Below are positions 40,995 through 51,753 of a stretch of 64,000 nucleotides of DNA, piece after piece. Under the pieces are notes generated by a model. The model was not told the origin of the DNA, searched no databases, and saw only the letters and a program-made list of their open reading frames with translations. This DNA comes from Frateuria_A sp035943815 (lineage in GTDB: Bacteria > Pseudomonadota > Gammaproteobacteria > Xanthomonadales > Rhodanobacteraceae). The stretch spans positions 1 to 64,000 of the forward strand of contig NZ_DASZBU010000013.1 in NCBI RefSeq assembly GCF_035943815.1, written 5' to 3'. Every line of letters starts with the position of its first letter. The first letter of the stretch is position 1. Both the position numbers and the translations under genes were made by a program.

Positions 40995-43751
40995 ATGTCG
41001 GATGTAACGATCAAACAACTCGCCCAGGTGCTGGGCATGCCGGTCACCAAGCTGCTGGGGCAGCTGGGTGAGGCAGGCATGAATTTCTCCGATCCGGAGC
41101 AGGTCATCAGCAGCACCGAGAAGGTGAAACTGCTGGGCTTCCTGCGCCGTACCCATGGCAAGGGCGAGGCCGCTCCCGAGGCGGACGACAGTACGCCGCG
41201 CCAGATCACTCTCAAGCGCCGCAAGGTCAGCGAGCTGAAGGTCGCCACACCCGGCGGCCGCGGCGCGGCCAGCAGCGCCAAGACAGTCAACGTGGAAGTG
41301 CGCGCCAAGCGCACCTACGTAAAGCGCAGCGTGATCGCCGAGGAAGCGAGCGCCGAGCCGGAGCGCGAGGAGGCCGTGCGCAAGCTGGCCGAGTCGCAGC
41401 AGCAGCGCGAGCACGAGGAGCGCGAGCGCCTGGAGGCCGAGCAGCGCCGCCAGCAGGAGGCGCAGCAGCGTGCGCTGGAAGAACAGCGCCAGGCCGAGGA
41501 AGCCAGGCGCCAGACCGAGCAGGCAGCTCTCGAGCAGCCCGCCGAGGCGATGGCCGCCACGGAGGCGTCCACGCAGGAAGCGGTCGCCGAAGTACCGGCG
41601 GCCGTGGCTGCCAAGGCCACGGCGGCGGCCCCCGTGCCGCCCGCGCCCTCCGGCACCGACCACAGTTCGTTCGGCATGATCGTGCCGCGCATCCATGAGC
41701 CGCGTAAGCGCGAGAAGAAGGTCGTCGTCGCGGCGCCGGCGCCCGCGCCGGCCCCCGCGCCGGCGCCCTCCGATACCCGCGGTGGCGCCAAGGCGCGCCA
41801 TGGCCGCGACCGCGACGAAGGCCCGGGCGGCAAGCGCTTCGCCGGCGGCGAGCTGCATCTGTCCGATGCCGATCGCGCGCGCCGTTCAAGCAAGCGCGGC
41901 AAGCCCGGCAAGGGCGGTCGTGAAGCGGCCCGCGGCGGTTCCGGTGCCGCGGCCGGCGCGCATGGCTTCTCCCGTCCCACCGCGCCCGTCGTGCGCGAGG
42001 TGGTGATCGGTGAGGCCAACCTGGTCGCCGACCTGGCGCAGAAGATGGCGGTCAAGGGCTCCGAGGTGGTCAAGGCGCTCTTCAAGATGGGCGTGATGGC
42101 CACCATCAACCAGACCATCGACCGCGATACCGCTACGCTGGTGGTCGAGGAGCTGGGCCACACGCCGGTCGAGGCGAGCGAGAACAACGCCGAGGCCGCG
42201 CTGGCCGCGCACACCCAGAACGCCGAGCTCGAGGGCGAGAGGTCCACGCGACCGCCGGTGGTCACCATCATGGGCCACGTCGACCACGGCAAGACCTCGC
42301 TGCTGGACTACATCCGCCGCACCAAGGTCGCGGCGGGCGAGGCGGGCGGCATCACGCAGCACATCGGCGCGTACCACGTGGACACGCCCAAGGGCGTGAT
42401 CACCTTCCTCGACACCCCGGGCCATGCCGCGTTCACCGCGATGCGCGCCCGCGGCGCGCAGTCCACCGACATCGTGGTGCTGGTGGTCGCCGCCGACGAC
42501 GGCGTGATGCCGCAGACGGCCGAGGCCGTGCAGCATGCGCGCGCCGCCAAGGTGCCGCTGATCGTGGCGCTCAACAAGATGGACAAGTCCGACGCCAACC
42601 CGGACCACGTCAAGCAGGGCCTGGGCAACCTCGAGGTCATCCCGGAAGAGTGGGGTGGCGATACGCCGTTCGTGCCCGTCTCGGCCAAGACCGGCATGGG
42701 CGTCGACGATCTGCTCGACGCAATCTCGGTGCAGGCCGAGGTGATGGAGTTGACTGCCGTGTTCGACGGCCCGGCCACCGGTGTGGTGATCGAGTCCAGC
42801 CTGGACAAGGGCCGCGGCCCGGTCGCCACCGTGCTGGTGCAGCAGGGTACGTTGAAGCGCGGCGACTTCGTGGTCTGTGGCGTGGAATACGGCCGCATGC
42901 GCGCGCTGGTCGACGAGAACGGCAAGACCGTGCAGGAAGCCGGCCCCTCGATCCCGGTCCAGGTGCTCGGCCTTTCCGGCGTGCCGGAGGCGGGCGACGA
43001 CTTCGTGGTGGTCGCCGACGAGCGCCTGGCGCGCGAAGTCGCCGCCGAGCGCCAGCAGAAGCGTCGCGAGACGCGGATGGTCAGCAAGGCCAACCGCCTC
43101 GAGGACATCATGGCGCAGATGGGCCAGGGCGCCGAGCAGCAGACGCTCAACATCCTGGTCAAGGCCGACGTGCAGGGTTCGGTGCAGGCGCTGCGCGACT
43201 CGCTCAGCCAGATCGGCAACGAGAACGTGAAGGTCAACGTGATCGCGGCCGGCGTCGGTGGCATCACCGAGTCCGACGCGACGCTCGCGGCGGCGTCGAA
43301 GGCGCTGATCATCGGCTTCAACGTGCGCGCCGACGCTTCGGCACGCAAGGTGATCGACACCGCCGGCCTGGACGTGCGCTACTTCTCGATCATCTACGAC
43401 GTCATCGATCAGGTGAAACAGGCGGCTTCGGGCCTGCTGGGCGTGGAAGTGCGCGAGGAGATCATCGGCATCGCGCAGGTGCGCGAGGTCTTCCGCAGCT
43501 CCAAGTTCGGCGCGGTGGCCGGCTGCATGGTCACCGAAGGCACGGTCAAGCGGAACAAGCCGATCCGCGTGCTGCGCGACAACACGGTGGCCTTCCAGGG
43601 CGAGCTCGAATCGCTTCGCCGCTTCAAGGACCTGGTCGACGAGGTGCGCAACGGCATGGAATGCGGTATCGCCGTGAAGCAGTACAACGACGTCAAGGTC
43701 GGCGACCAGATCGAATGCTTCGAGCGCATCGAGGTTGCCCGCACGCTGTAA
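40995..43751 (+). CDS. infB: Translation initiation factor IF-2
   Basis: A 918-aa GTPase that places initiator tRNA on the ribosome. An N-terminal IF2 domain (TIKQLAQVLGMPVTKLLGQLGEAG) is followed by a long charged, Ala/Pro-rich linker (about 100-320) with an APAPAPAPAP stretch. The G domain begins GHVDHGKT at 427-434, with DTPGH and NKMD motifs, then domains II-IV ending GDQIECFERIEVARTL. The next gene, rbfA, is separated by a 189-base repeat-bearing gap. Confidence 0.98.
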   Translation: MSDVTIKQLAQVLGMPVTKLLGQLGEAGMNFSDPEQVISSTEKVKLLGFLRRTHGKGEAAPEADDSTPRQITLKRRKVSELKVATPGGRGAASSAKTVNVEVRAKRTYVKRSVIAEEASAEPEREEAVRKLAESQQQREHEERERLEAEQRRQQEAQQRALEEQRQAEEARRQTEQAALEQPAEAMAATEASTQEAVAEVPAAVAAKATAAAPVPPAPSGTDHSSFGMIVPRIHEPRKREKKVVVAAPAPAPAPAPAPSDTRGGAKARHGRDRDEGPGGKRFAGGELHLSDADRARRSSKRGKPGKGGREAARGGSGAAAGAHGFSRPTAPVVREVVIGEANLVADLAQKMAVKGSEVVKALFKMGVMATINQTIDRDTATLVVEELGHTPVEASENNAEAALAAHTQNAELEGERSTRPPVVTIMGHVDHGKTSLLDYIRRTKVAAGEAGGITQHIGAYHVDTPKGVITFLDTPGHAAFTAMRARGAQSTDIVVLVVAADDGVMPQTAEAVQHARAAKVPLIVALNKMDKSDANPDHVKQGLGNLEVIPEEWGGDTPFVPVSAKTGMGVDDLLDAISVQAEVMELTAVFDGPATGVVIESSLDKGRGPVATVLVQQGTLKRGDFVVCGVEYGRMRALVDENGKTVQEAGPSIPVQVLGLSGVPEAGDDFVVVADERLAREVAAERQQKRRETRMVSKANRLEDIMAQMGQGAEQQTLNILVKADVQGSVQALRDSLSQIGNENVKVNVIAAGVGGITESDATLAAASKALIIGFNVRADASARKVIDTAGLDVRYFSIIYDVIDQVKQAASGLLGVEVREEIIGIAQVREVFRSSKFGAVAGCMVTEGTVKRNKPIRVLRDNTVAFQGELESLRRFKDLVDEVRNGMECGIAVKQYNDVKVGDQIECFERIEVARTL

Positions 43752-43763
43752 CTCGGCGCTTTG

Positions 43764-43917
43764 CTCCTTCTCCCCGGCTCCGATGAGATCAGGGGGAGAG
43801 GGCCGGGGTGAGGGGCCTGTCCGGCCTCAGGTCGGGCGGGCACGAGGCGAGCCCCGCCCCTCGCCCATCCTCTCCCCGGAAGGAGAGGCGACAAGAAGCC
43901 GCCGCTGATGCGGCGGC
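43764..43917. repeat. GC-rich intergenic palindromic repeat block
   Basis: The infB-rbfA gap contains CTTCTCCCC (43768-43776) facing GGGGGAGAG (43792-43800), CCTCTCC (43869-43875) facing GGAGAGG (43882-43888), and a perfect GCCGCCGC-TGAT-GCGGCGGC hairpin (43898-43917). The CTCTCCCC/GGGGAGAG theme is shared with 13206-13380 and 57160-57195. No gene is credible within it. It may stabilise mRNA ends or reduce readthrough into rbfA. Confidence 0.6.
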
Positions 43918-43940
43918 AACGCCATTTGATTGGAGCCCCC

Positions 43941-44321
43941 ATGCCCTCACGCGACTTCAAACGTACCGACCGCGTAGGCGCCGAGCTCCGCCGTGAACTC
44001 GGCCTGCTGGTGCACGCCGCCGTGCGCGACCACGCGCTGCCCTCGGTGAGCGTGTCCGACGTGGAGGTCACCCGCGACCTCGACTGGGCCACCGTGTGGG
44101 TGACCGCGCTGCAACCGGAGCGTGCCAAGGAAGCGGTCAAGGCCCTCAACGAACTGGGCGTGGAGTTCCGCCGCACGCTCTCGCGCGGCATGCGCCTGCG
44201 GCGCGTGCCGGAGCTGCGCTTCAAGTACGACGACTCGGTCGACAAGAGCGAGCGCATCGAGCGCCTGCTGCGCGACTCGGGCGACATCCAGCCGGCGAGC
44301 GATGGCGAAGGCGAGCCGTAA
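43941..44321 (+). CDS. rbfA: 30S ribosome-binding factor RbfA
   Basis: A 126-aa KH-like protein for late 30S maturation and cold adaptation. RTDRVGAELRRELGLLVHAAVRD, VSVSDVEVTRDLDWATVWVT and LRRVPELRFKYDDSVDKSERIERLL are characteristic. The ATG at 43941 (MPSRDFKRTDRV) is chosen over one 11 codons earlier in the repeat. Its end overlaps truB by 20 bases. Confidence 0.96.
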   Translation: MPSRDFKRTDRVGAELRRELGLLVHAAVRDHALPSVSVSDVEVTRDLDWATVWVTALQPERAKEAVKALNELGVEFRRTLSRGMRLRRVPELRFKYDDSVDKSERIERLLRDSGDIQPASDGEGEP

Positions 44322-45255
44322 GCTCCGGGGCTCGGGTCGCGGCTGCGCCCCCTCGCGCGACCTGCACGGCATCCTGCTGCTCGACAAGCCGTTGGGCATG
44401 AGCTCCAACCAGGCCCTTCAGGCCACGCGCCGATTGCTGCGCGCAGCCAAGGGCGGGCACACGGGTGCGCTCGATCCGCTGGCCACCGGCCTGCTGCCGC
44501 TGTGTTTCGGCGAAGCAACCAAGATCGCCGGCACGCTGCTGGGGTCGCGCAAGGCGTATCTCGCCGAGTGCCGGCTGGGCGTCACCACCACCACGGCAGA
44601 CCTGGAGGGCGACCTGGTCGAGCAGCGGCCCGTGCCTGCACTCGACGAGGCGGCGCTCGAACAGGCGCTGGCCTCGCTGCGCGGCCGCATCGTGCAGGTG
44701 CCGCCCGTGTACTCGGCGCTCAAACAGGGCGGCGAACCGCTGTATGTAAAGGCCCGGCGCGGCGAGGCTGTCGACGTGCCGCCGCGCGAGGTGGACATCC
44801 ATCGCCTCGAGCTGCTCGCGCACGAAGGCGACCGCCTGCGTCTGCTGGTCGAATGCGGCTCGGGCACCTATATCCGCAGCCTGGCGGTCGATCTGGGCGA
44901 ACGCTTGGGTTGCGGCGCCCACCTGACCTCGCTGCGCCGGCTCTGGGTCGAACCGTTCCGCGAACCGGCGATGGTCACGCTTGCCGAACTGGAGCAGGCG
45001 GCGGGGCAGGGCGAGGCTGCGCTCGATGCTTTGCTGCTGCCGCTTTCCGCCGGGCTGGCCGACCTGCCGACGCTGAGGCTGGACCCATCCCAGGCGCTCG
45101 CGGTCGCCCAGGGCCAGCAGATTCCCTGGCCCGGCTCCCTGGAGGAGGGCCCCAGCGCCGCCTTCGCGCCTGACGGCCGGCTGCTGGCGCTGGTCGAGCC
45201 GGACCCGGCCGGCCGGGTCCGCATCGTCCGCGGGTTCAATCTGCCAAGCCCCTGA
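44302..45255 (+). CDS. truB: tRNA pseudouridine(55) synthase
   Basis: A 317-aa TruB. The N-terminal GILLLDKPLGMSSNQALQ and catalytic GGHTGALDPLATGLLPL with Asp 58 are clear, followed by RGRIVQVPPVYSALKQGGEPLYVKARRGE and a C-terminal PUA-like domain. It makes pseudouridine 55 in the tRNA T loop. The ATG lies inside the last codons of rbfA, indicating coupling. Confidence 0.96.
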   Translation: MAKASRKLRGSGRGCAPSRDLHGILLLDKPLGMSSNQALQATRRLLRAAKGGHTGALDPLATGLLPLCFGEATKIAGTLLGSRKAYLAECRLGVTTTTADLEGDLVEQRPVPALDEAALEQALASLRGRIVQVPPVYSALKQGGEPLYVKARRGEAVDVPPREVDIHRLELLAHEGDRLRLLVECGSGTYIRSLAVDLGERLGCGAHLTSLRRLWVEPFREPAMVTLAELEQAAGQGEAALDALLLPLSAGLADLPTLRLDPSQALAVAQGQQIPWPGSLEEGPSAAFAPDGRLLALVEPDPAGRVRIVRGFNLPSP

Positions 45256-45297
45256 ACCCCGCCTCTCGACTCCTTGCGGAGCATCTCAGCCCCGCAT

Positions 45298-45333
45298 CCG
45301 AGCCCTTCCCCGCGAACACGGAGATGGGCTCGG
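45298..45333. repeat. Inverted repeat in the truB-rpsO gap
   Basis: CCGAGCCC (45298-45305) and GGGCTCGG (45326-45333) are perfect 8-bp arms around a 20-base loop. There is no T run. It could be an RNA processing hairpin after truB or another intergenic repeat. Confidence 0.5.
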
Positions 45334-45347
45334 CGGCAGCGAGCGCC

Positions 45348-45398
45348 AAATGGCGCCATTTAACGCTCTTGTTGCCAAGCGCCCGCCCTCGCTACAAT
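45348..45398 (+). promoter_or_regulatory. rpsO-pnp promoter with adjoining palindrome
   Basis: TTGTTG (45369-45374) and TACAAT (45393-45398) with an 18-base spacer form a good promoter about 105 bases before rpsO. A perfect 14-bp palindrome AAATGGCGCCATTT (45348-45361) ends seven bases before the -35 box and could be an activator or repressor site. An internal promoter for rpsO-pnp is also known in E. coli. Confidence 0.6.
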
Positions 45399-45437
45399 AG
45401 CGAGCTTGTTCCAGAGCTTTACATCCAACCAGCGGAG

Positions 45438-45473
45438 CTTGTGCAACCTCATCGCGCGGTGAGGTTGCACAAG
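45438..45473 (+). promoter_or_regulatory. Long hairpin in the rpsO mRNA leader
   Basis: CTTGTGCAACCTCA (45438-45451) pairs perfectly with TGAGGTTGCACAAG (45460-45473); the 8-base loop can extend the stem further. It lies 33 bases before the rpsO start codon and has no T run, so it is not a terminator. In E. coli S15 represses its own mRNA through a structured leader; a similar role is a reasonable inference. Confidence 0.65.
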
Positions 45474-45506
45474 TTCCGCATCCGCATTTTGAAGGAAGAG
45501 ATACCC

Positions 45507-45776
45507 ATGTCCCTTACCGCAGAACAGACCAGCAAGATCATTGCTGACTACGGCCGCGTGCCGAACGACACCGGTTCGCCGGAGGTGCAGGTGGCCCTGC
45601 TGTCGGCCCGCATCGAGCACCTGACTGGCCACTTCAAGGAACACAAGCAGGATCACCACTCGCGCCGTGGCCTGCTGCAACTGGTCAACCGCCGCAAGAG
45701 CCTGCTCGCCTACCTGAAGGACCGCGACCTGGCTCGTTACCAGAGCCTGATCGAACGTCTCGGCCTCCGCCGTTAA
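45507..45776 (+). CDS. rpsO: 30S ribosomal protein S15
   Basis: An 89-aa protein: MSLTAEQTSKIIADYGRVPNDTGSPEVQVALLSARI, LTGHFKEHKQDHHSRRGLLQLVNRRKSLLAYLK, C-terminal YQSLIERLGLRR. These match S15, a primary 16S rRNA binder. A GAAGGAAGAG ribosome site lies about seven bases upstream. It is followed by pnp, the conserved pair. Confidence 0.98.
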   Translation: MSLTAEQTSKIIADYGRVPNDTGSPEVQVALLSARIEHLTGHFKEHKQDHHSRRGLLQLVNRRKSLLAYLKDRDLARYQSLIERLGLRR

Positions 45777-45795
45777 TCTTTCGAGGAGACCTAAC

Positions 45796-47901
<2,106 letters not shown>

Positions 47902-47979
47902 CACTCCGACGCTTTTCTCCCCTTCGGGAAAAGGCCGGTGCAAGGGGCCGGGATCGCGATAAGCGCCCCGGTCCGATTC

Positions 47980-48008
47980 AAAAAACGGGCCGCTGGCCCG
48001 TTTTTTTT
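47980..48008 (+). terminator. Intrinsic terminator after pnp
   Basis: A-run, ACGGGCC, loop GCT, GGCCCGT, then seven or more T residues. This closes the long tRNA-fMet-to-pnp operon. Confidence 0.9.
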
Positions 48009-48091
48009 GGGGCCGCGAAGCTGCGGCTGGGGCGAACCGAAACCTTCCGTCATACGGGTTTTGCTACGATCCCACCGATCCCCAGCAAGGC

Positions 48092-48982
48092 ATGCCCGTG
48101 ACCTCGCCGAATCCCGCCGCCGACTTCGAAGCCCTGGGCCGCCAGGTATGGGATGCCTGGAGCCGCCCCTGGGCCGGCCCTGCCGCCGCACCCGCCGCCG
48201 CTGCACCGATGCCCGGCATGGATGGCCTCAAGGGCTATTTCGACTGGATGCAGCAGGCCGCCGCCGCGATGACCGGGCAGGGCGGGCCGGTCGCATCGCC
48301 GGTCGCGCCGTTCGGCAACTGGACCCTTCCGGGCACAGGCATGCCGCCGCTCGGCTTGGACGCCCTGCGCGGGATGCTCGATACGCCGGCTTTCGGCCAC
48401 AACCGCGAGCAGCAAGCCCAGCAGCAGGCGCTCATGCGCGCGCTGCTGGACCATCAGCAGGCGAGCGCGCGCTACCACGAGCTGCTCGCCCGCGCACAGG
48501 CGCAGGGCGCCGAGCGGATGCAGCGCAAGCTGGCCGAGCCCGGCTTCCAGGTCGCGTCGCTCAAGGCCGTGTACGACCTGTGGGTCGATGCGGTGGAAGA
48601 GGCCTACGCGGAGATCGCGCTGTCGGACGAGTTCCGCGAAGCCTACGCGGCACAGGGCAACACCCAGATGCGTGTGCGCCAGCTGCAGCAGCAACAGATG
48701 GAGCAGTGGTGTCGCGAGGCCGGGTTGCCTACGCGCAGCGAGGTCGCCACGCTCGGGCAGCGGGTGCAGGAACTGCGCCGCGAGTTGCGGCGCATGCAGG
48801 CGCCCAGCACGGCTGCCCCATCACAGGTCGACGGAAAGGCCGTAAAGACGCCCAAACGGCAGGCGTCCGCCAAGCCCGCCCATGGCACCCAGGCCAAGTC
48901 TGTCGCCAAGCCCGCCCGTGGCACCCGGGCCAAGTCTGTCGCCAAGGCCGCCTCCCGCCGCACGTCGCGCAAGCCGCGCTGA
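48092..48982 (+). CDS. phaE: Class III PHA synthase subunit PhaE
   Basis: A 296-aa partner of PhaC in class III polyhydroxyalkanoate synthase. The N-terminal DFEALGRQVWDAWSRPW, GLKGYFDWMQQAAAAM and the helical YDLWVDAVEEAYAEIALSDEFREAYA are PhaE-like. From about residue 215 it is coiled-coil (VRQLQQQQMEQW, VQELRRELRRMQ) and ends in a Lys/Ala/Arg-rich tail built from two 12-residue units. Directly followed by phaC. It lacks the catalytic residues itself and activates PhaC. Confidence 0.88.
   Translation: MPVTSPNPAADFEALGRQVWDAWSRPWAGPAAAPAAAAPMPGMDGLKGYFDWMQQAAAAMTGQGGPVASPVAPFGNWTLPGTGMPPLGLDALRGMLDTPAFGHNREQQAQQQALMRALLDHQQASARYHELLARAQAQGAERMQRKLAEPGFQVASLKAVYDLWVDAVEEAYAEIALSDEFREAYAAQGNTQMRVRQLQQQQMEQWCREAGLPTRSEVATLGQRVQELRRELRRMQAPSTAAPSQVDGKAVKTPKRQASAKPAHGTQAKSVAKPARGTRAKSVAKAASRRTSRKPR
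48869..48940 (+). repeat. Two tandem 36-bp units in the phaE 3' end
   Basis: 48869-48904 and 48905-48940 differ at only a few bases and encode AKPAHGTQAKSV and AKPARGTRAKSV. The units extend a basic tail similar to phasin and histone-like AK-rich tails. Copy number could vary between strains. Confidence 0.9.
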
Positions 48983-48990
48983 GGATCGTC

Positions 48991-50058
48991 ATGAAGACCC
49001 CGTGGCCGTTGGACCCCGCCCGCATCCTCGAGGAAGTCACCACCTTCCAACGCAAGCTGGCGGCGGGCACCGCCAGCCTGCGCAGCGTGTCCGAGCCCGA
49101 CTACGCCGGCACGCCGCGCGAACTCGTCTATCGCGAAGACAAGCTCACCCTCTGGCGCATGCGCGGCGAGCGCGCACCGACCGCCAGGACCCCGTTGCTG
49201 ATCGTCTACGCGCTGGTCAACACGGTCTGGATGACCGACCTGCAGAGCGACCGCTCGCTGGTGCGCAACCTGCTCGCGCAGGGCGAGGACGTGTACCTGA
49301 TCGACTGGGGCTATCCCGACGGCGCGGACCGCTGGCTCACGCTGGAGGACTACATTGACGGCTACCTCGACCGCTGCGTGGATGCCGTGCGCGCGCAGGC
49401 CGGCGTGGACGCCATCGACCTGCTCGGCATCTGCCAGGGTGGCGCGTTCTCGCTGTGCTACACGGCGCTGCATGGGGACAAGGTGCGCAACCTCGTCACC
49501 ATGGTCACGCCGGTGGATTACCACACGCCGGACAACATGCTCTCGCACTGGGCGCGCGACCTGGACGTGGACCTGTTCGTCGACACGCTGGGCAACATCC
49601 CCGCGGCGCTGATGAACTGGGTCTACCTCACACTCAAGCCTGTGCGGCTGCTGCAGCAGAAGTACGTGAACCTGGTCGAGATCCTGGACAACCCACGCGA
49701 GCTGGAAAATTTCCTGCGCATGGAGCGTTGGATCTTCGATTCGCCCGACCAGGCCGGCGAGGCCTTTCGCGAGTTCGTCAAGGATTTCTTCCAGGCCAAC
49801 AAGCTGGTCAAGGGCGGCCTCACCATCGGCGGCCGCCCGGTCGATCTGGGCACGATCAGCCAGCCCGTGCTCAACATCTACGCCGAGCAGGACCACCTCG
49901 TGCCGTCCGACGCCTCGCGGGCACTGGGCCTGCACGTAGGCAGCGACGACTACACCGAGCTGGCCTTCAAGGGCGGCCACATCGGCATCTACGTCTCCGG
50001 CCGCGCGCAGAGCGAAGTGCCGCCGGCGATCCACCGCTGGCTGCGCGAACACGACTGA
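48991..50058 (+). CDS. phaC: Class III poly(R)-hydroxyalkanoate synthase PhaC
   Basis: A 355-aa alpha/beta-hydrolase, the short form typical of class III. The nucleophile motif GICQGG has Cys 148 (lipase-box-like GxCxG), with the triad Asp in YAEQDHLVP and His in FKGGHIGIYVSG. YLIDWGYPDGADRWLTLEDYI is conserved. It polymerises 3-hydroxyacyl-CoA on granules together with PhaE. No phaA, phaB or phasin gene lies nearby. Starts eight bases after phaE. Confidence 0.95.
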   Translation: MKTPWPLDPARILEEVTTFQRKLAAGTASLRSVSEPDYAGTPRELVYREDKLTLWRMRGERAPTARTPLLIVYALVNTVWMTDLQSDRSLVRNLLAQGEDVYLIDWGYPDGADRWLTLEDYIDGYLDRCVDAVRAQAGVDAIDLLGICQGGAFSLCYTALHGDKVRNLVTMVTPVDYHTPDNMLSHWARDLDVDLFVDTLGNIPAALMNWVYLTLKPVRLLQQKYVNLVEILDNPRELENFLRMERWIFDSPDQAGEAFREFVKDFFQANKLVKGGLTIGGRPVDLGTISQPVLNIYAEQDHLVPSDASRALGLHVGSDDYTELAFKGGHIGIYVSGRAQSEVPPAIHRWLREHD

Positions 50059-50169
50059 CCGTTGGCCGGGCCGCACCTCGTCGCGCCCCATCCAGAGCGA
50101 AGTCCACCCTGCGCCAGCGCGTGCATGGCCGCGTGCTAGGCTTTCCGATCTTCCCCTCATCCGCTCCCC

Positions 50170-51194
<1,025 letters not shown>

Positions 51195-51198
<4 letters not shown>

Positions 51199-51605
51199 GG
51201 CTCGGTCGTCAGGCCGGTCTGTTCGCCATCGGCGGCGCCATCGGCCTGCTGGTGGATGCCGGCACCGTGCAGGCGCTGGTCGCATGGGCGCACTGGAATC
51301 CGTACGTGGCGCGGGTGCTTTCGTTTCTGCTCGCCGCCACCGCGACCTGGGCGTGGAACCGCCACCGCACCTTCGCCGACCGCGCCAGCGGCCGTTCGCC
51401 ATTGACCGAATGGCTGCACTGGCTGGGCCTGATGGGCGTCGGCGCGCTGGTCAATTACGCCCTCTACGTCGTCCTCTTGCTGTCGTTTCCATCGCTGTAC
51501 CGGTGGCCGGCGCTGGCGGCGGCGGCGGGGTCGGCGGCCGCCGCGCTGGTCAATTTTTCGACGGCCCGCGGGGTGCTTTTCCGGCGCCCAAAACGTGTCG
51601 TGTAA
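51195..51605 (+). CDS. GtrA-like membrane protein
   Basis: A 136-aa protein with four hydrophobic helices and the family features QAGLFAIGGAIGLLVDAGTVQAL, ATWAWNRHRTFAD and VNFSTARGVLFRR. GtrA proteins are small flippase-like membrane proteins for polyprenyl-linked sugars, such as in O-antigen glucosylation. It overlaps mtnA by ATGA. No glucosyltransferase partner is beside it; the GT39-like enzyme at 8471 is a possible distant partner, which is speculation. Confidence 0.88.
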
Positions 51606-51654
51606 GTTGCTGATTTAAAAGATTAAAAACCGGGCTTTTGCCAGGCGTTCGTGA

Positions 51655-51725
51655 TACAATTTCACGATTGCTTGAGGGCCGCGCAACCGCGCGCACGAAG
51701 CGCGGGCTGCGCGGCCCTTTTGTTT
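51655..51725 (+). promoter_or_regulatory. gyrA upstream region: -10 box inside a palindrome, then terminator-like hairpin
   Basis: TACAAT (51655-51660) lies within TCGTGA-N7-TCACGA, an inverted repeat. Downstream, GGGCCGCGC (51676-51684) pairs with GCGCGGCCC (51709-51717), with an inner CCGCGC/GCGCGG stem, followed by TTTTGTTT. The hairpin may terminate mtnA-gtrA transcripts or attenuate gyrA. No convincing -35 box was found for the TACAAT. Confidence 0.55.
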
Positions 51726-51753
51726 CCATGGAAGCCGACTGGGAAGCCGATTG

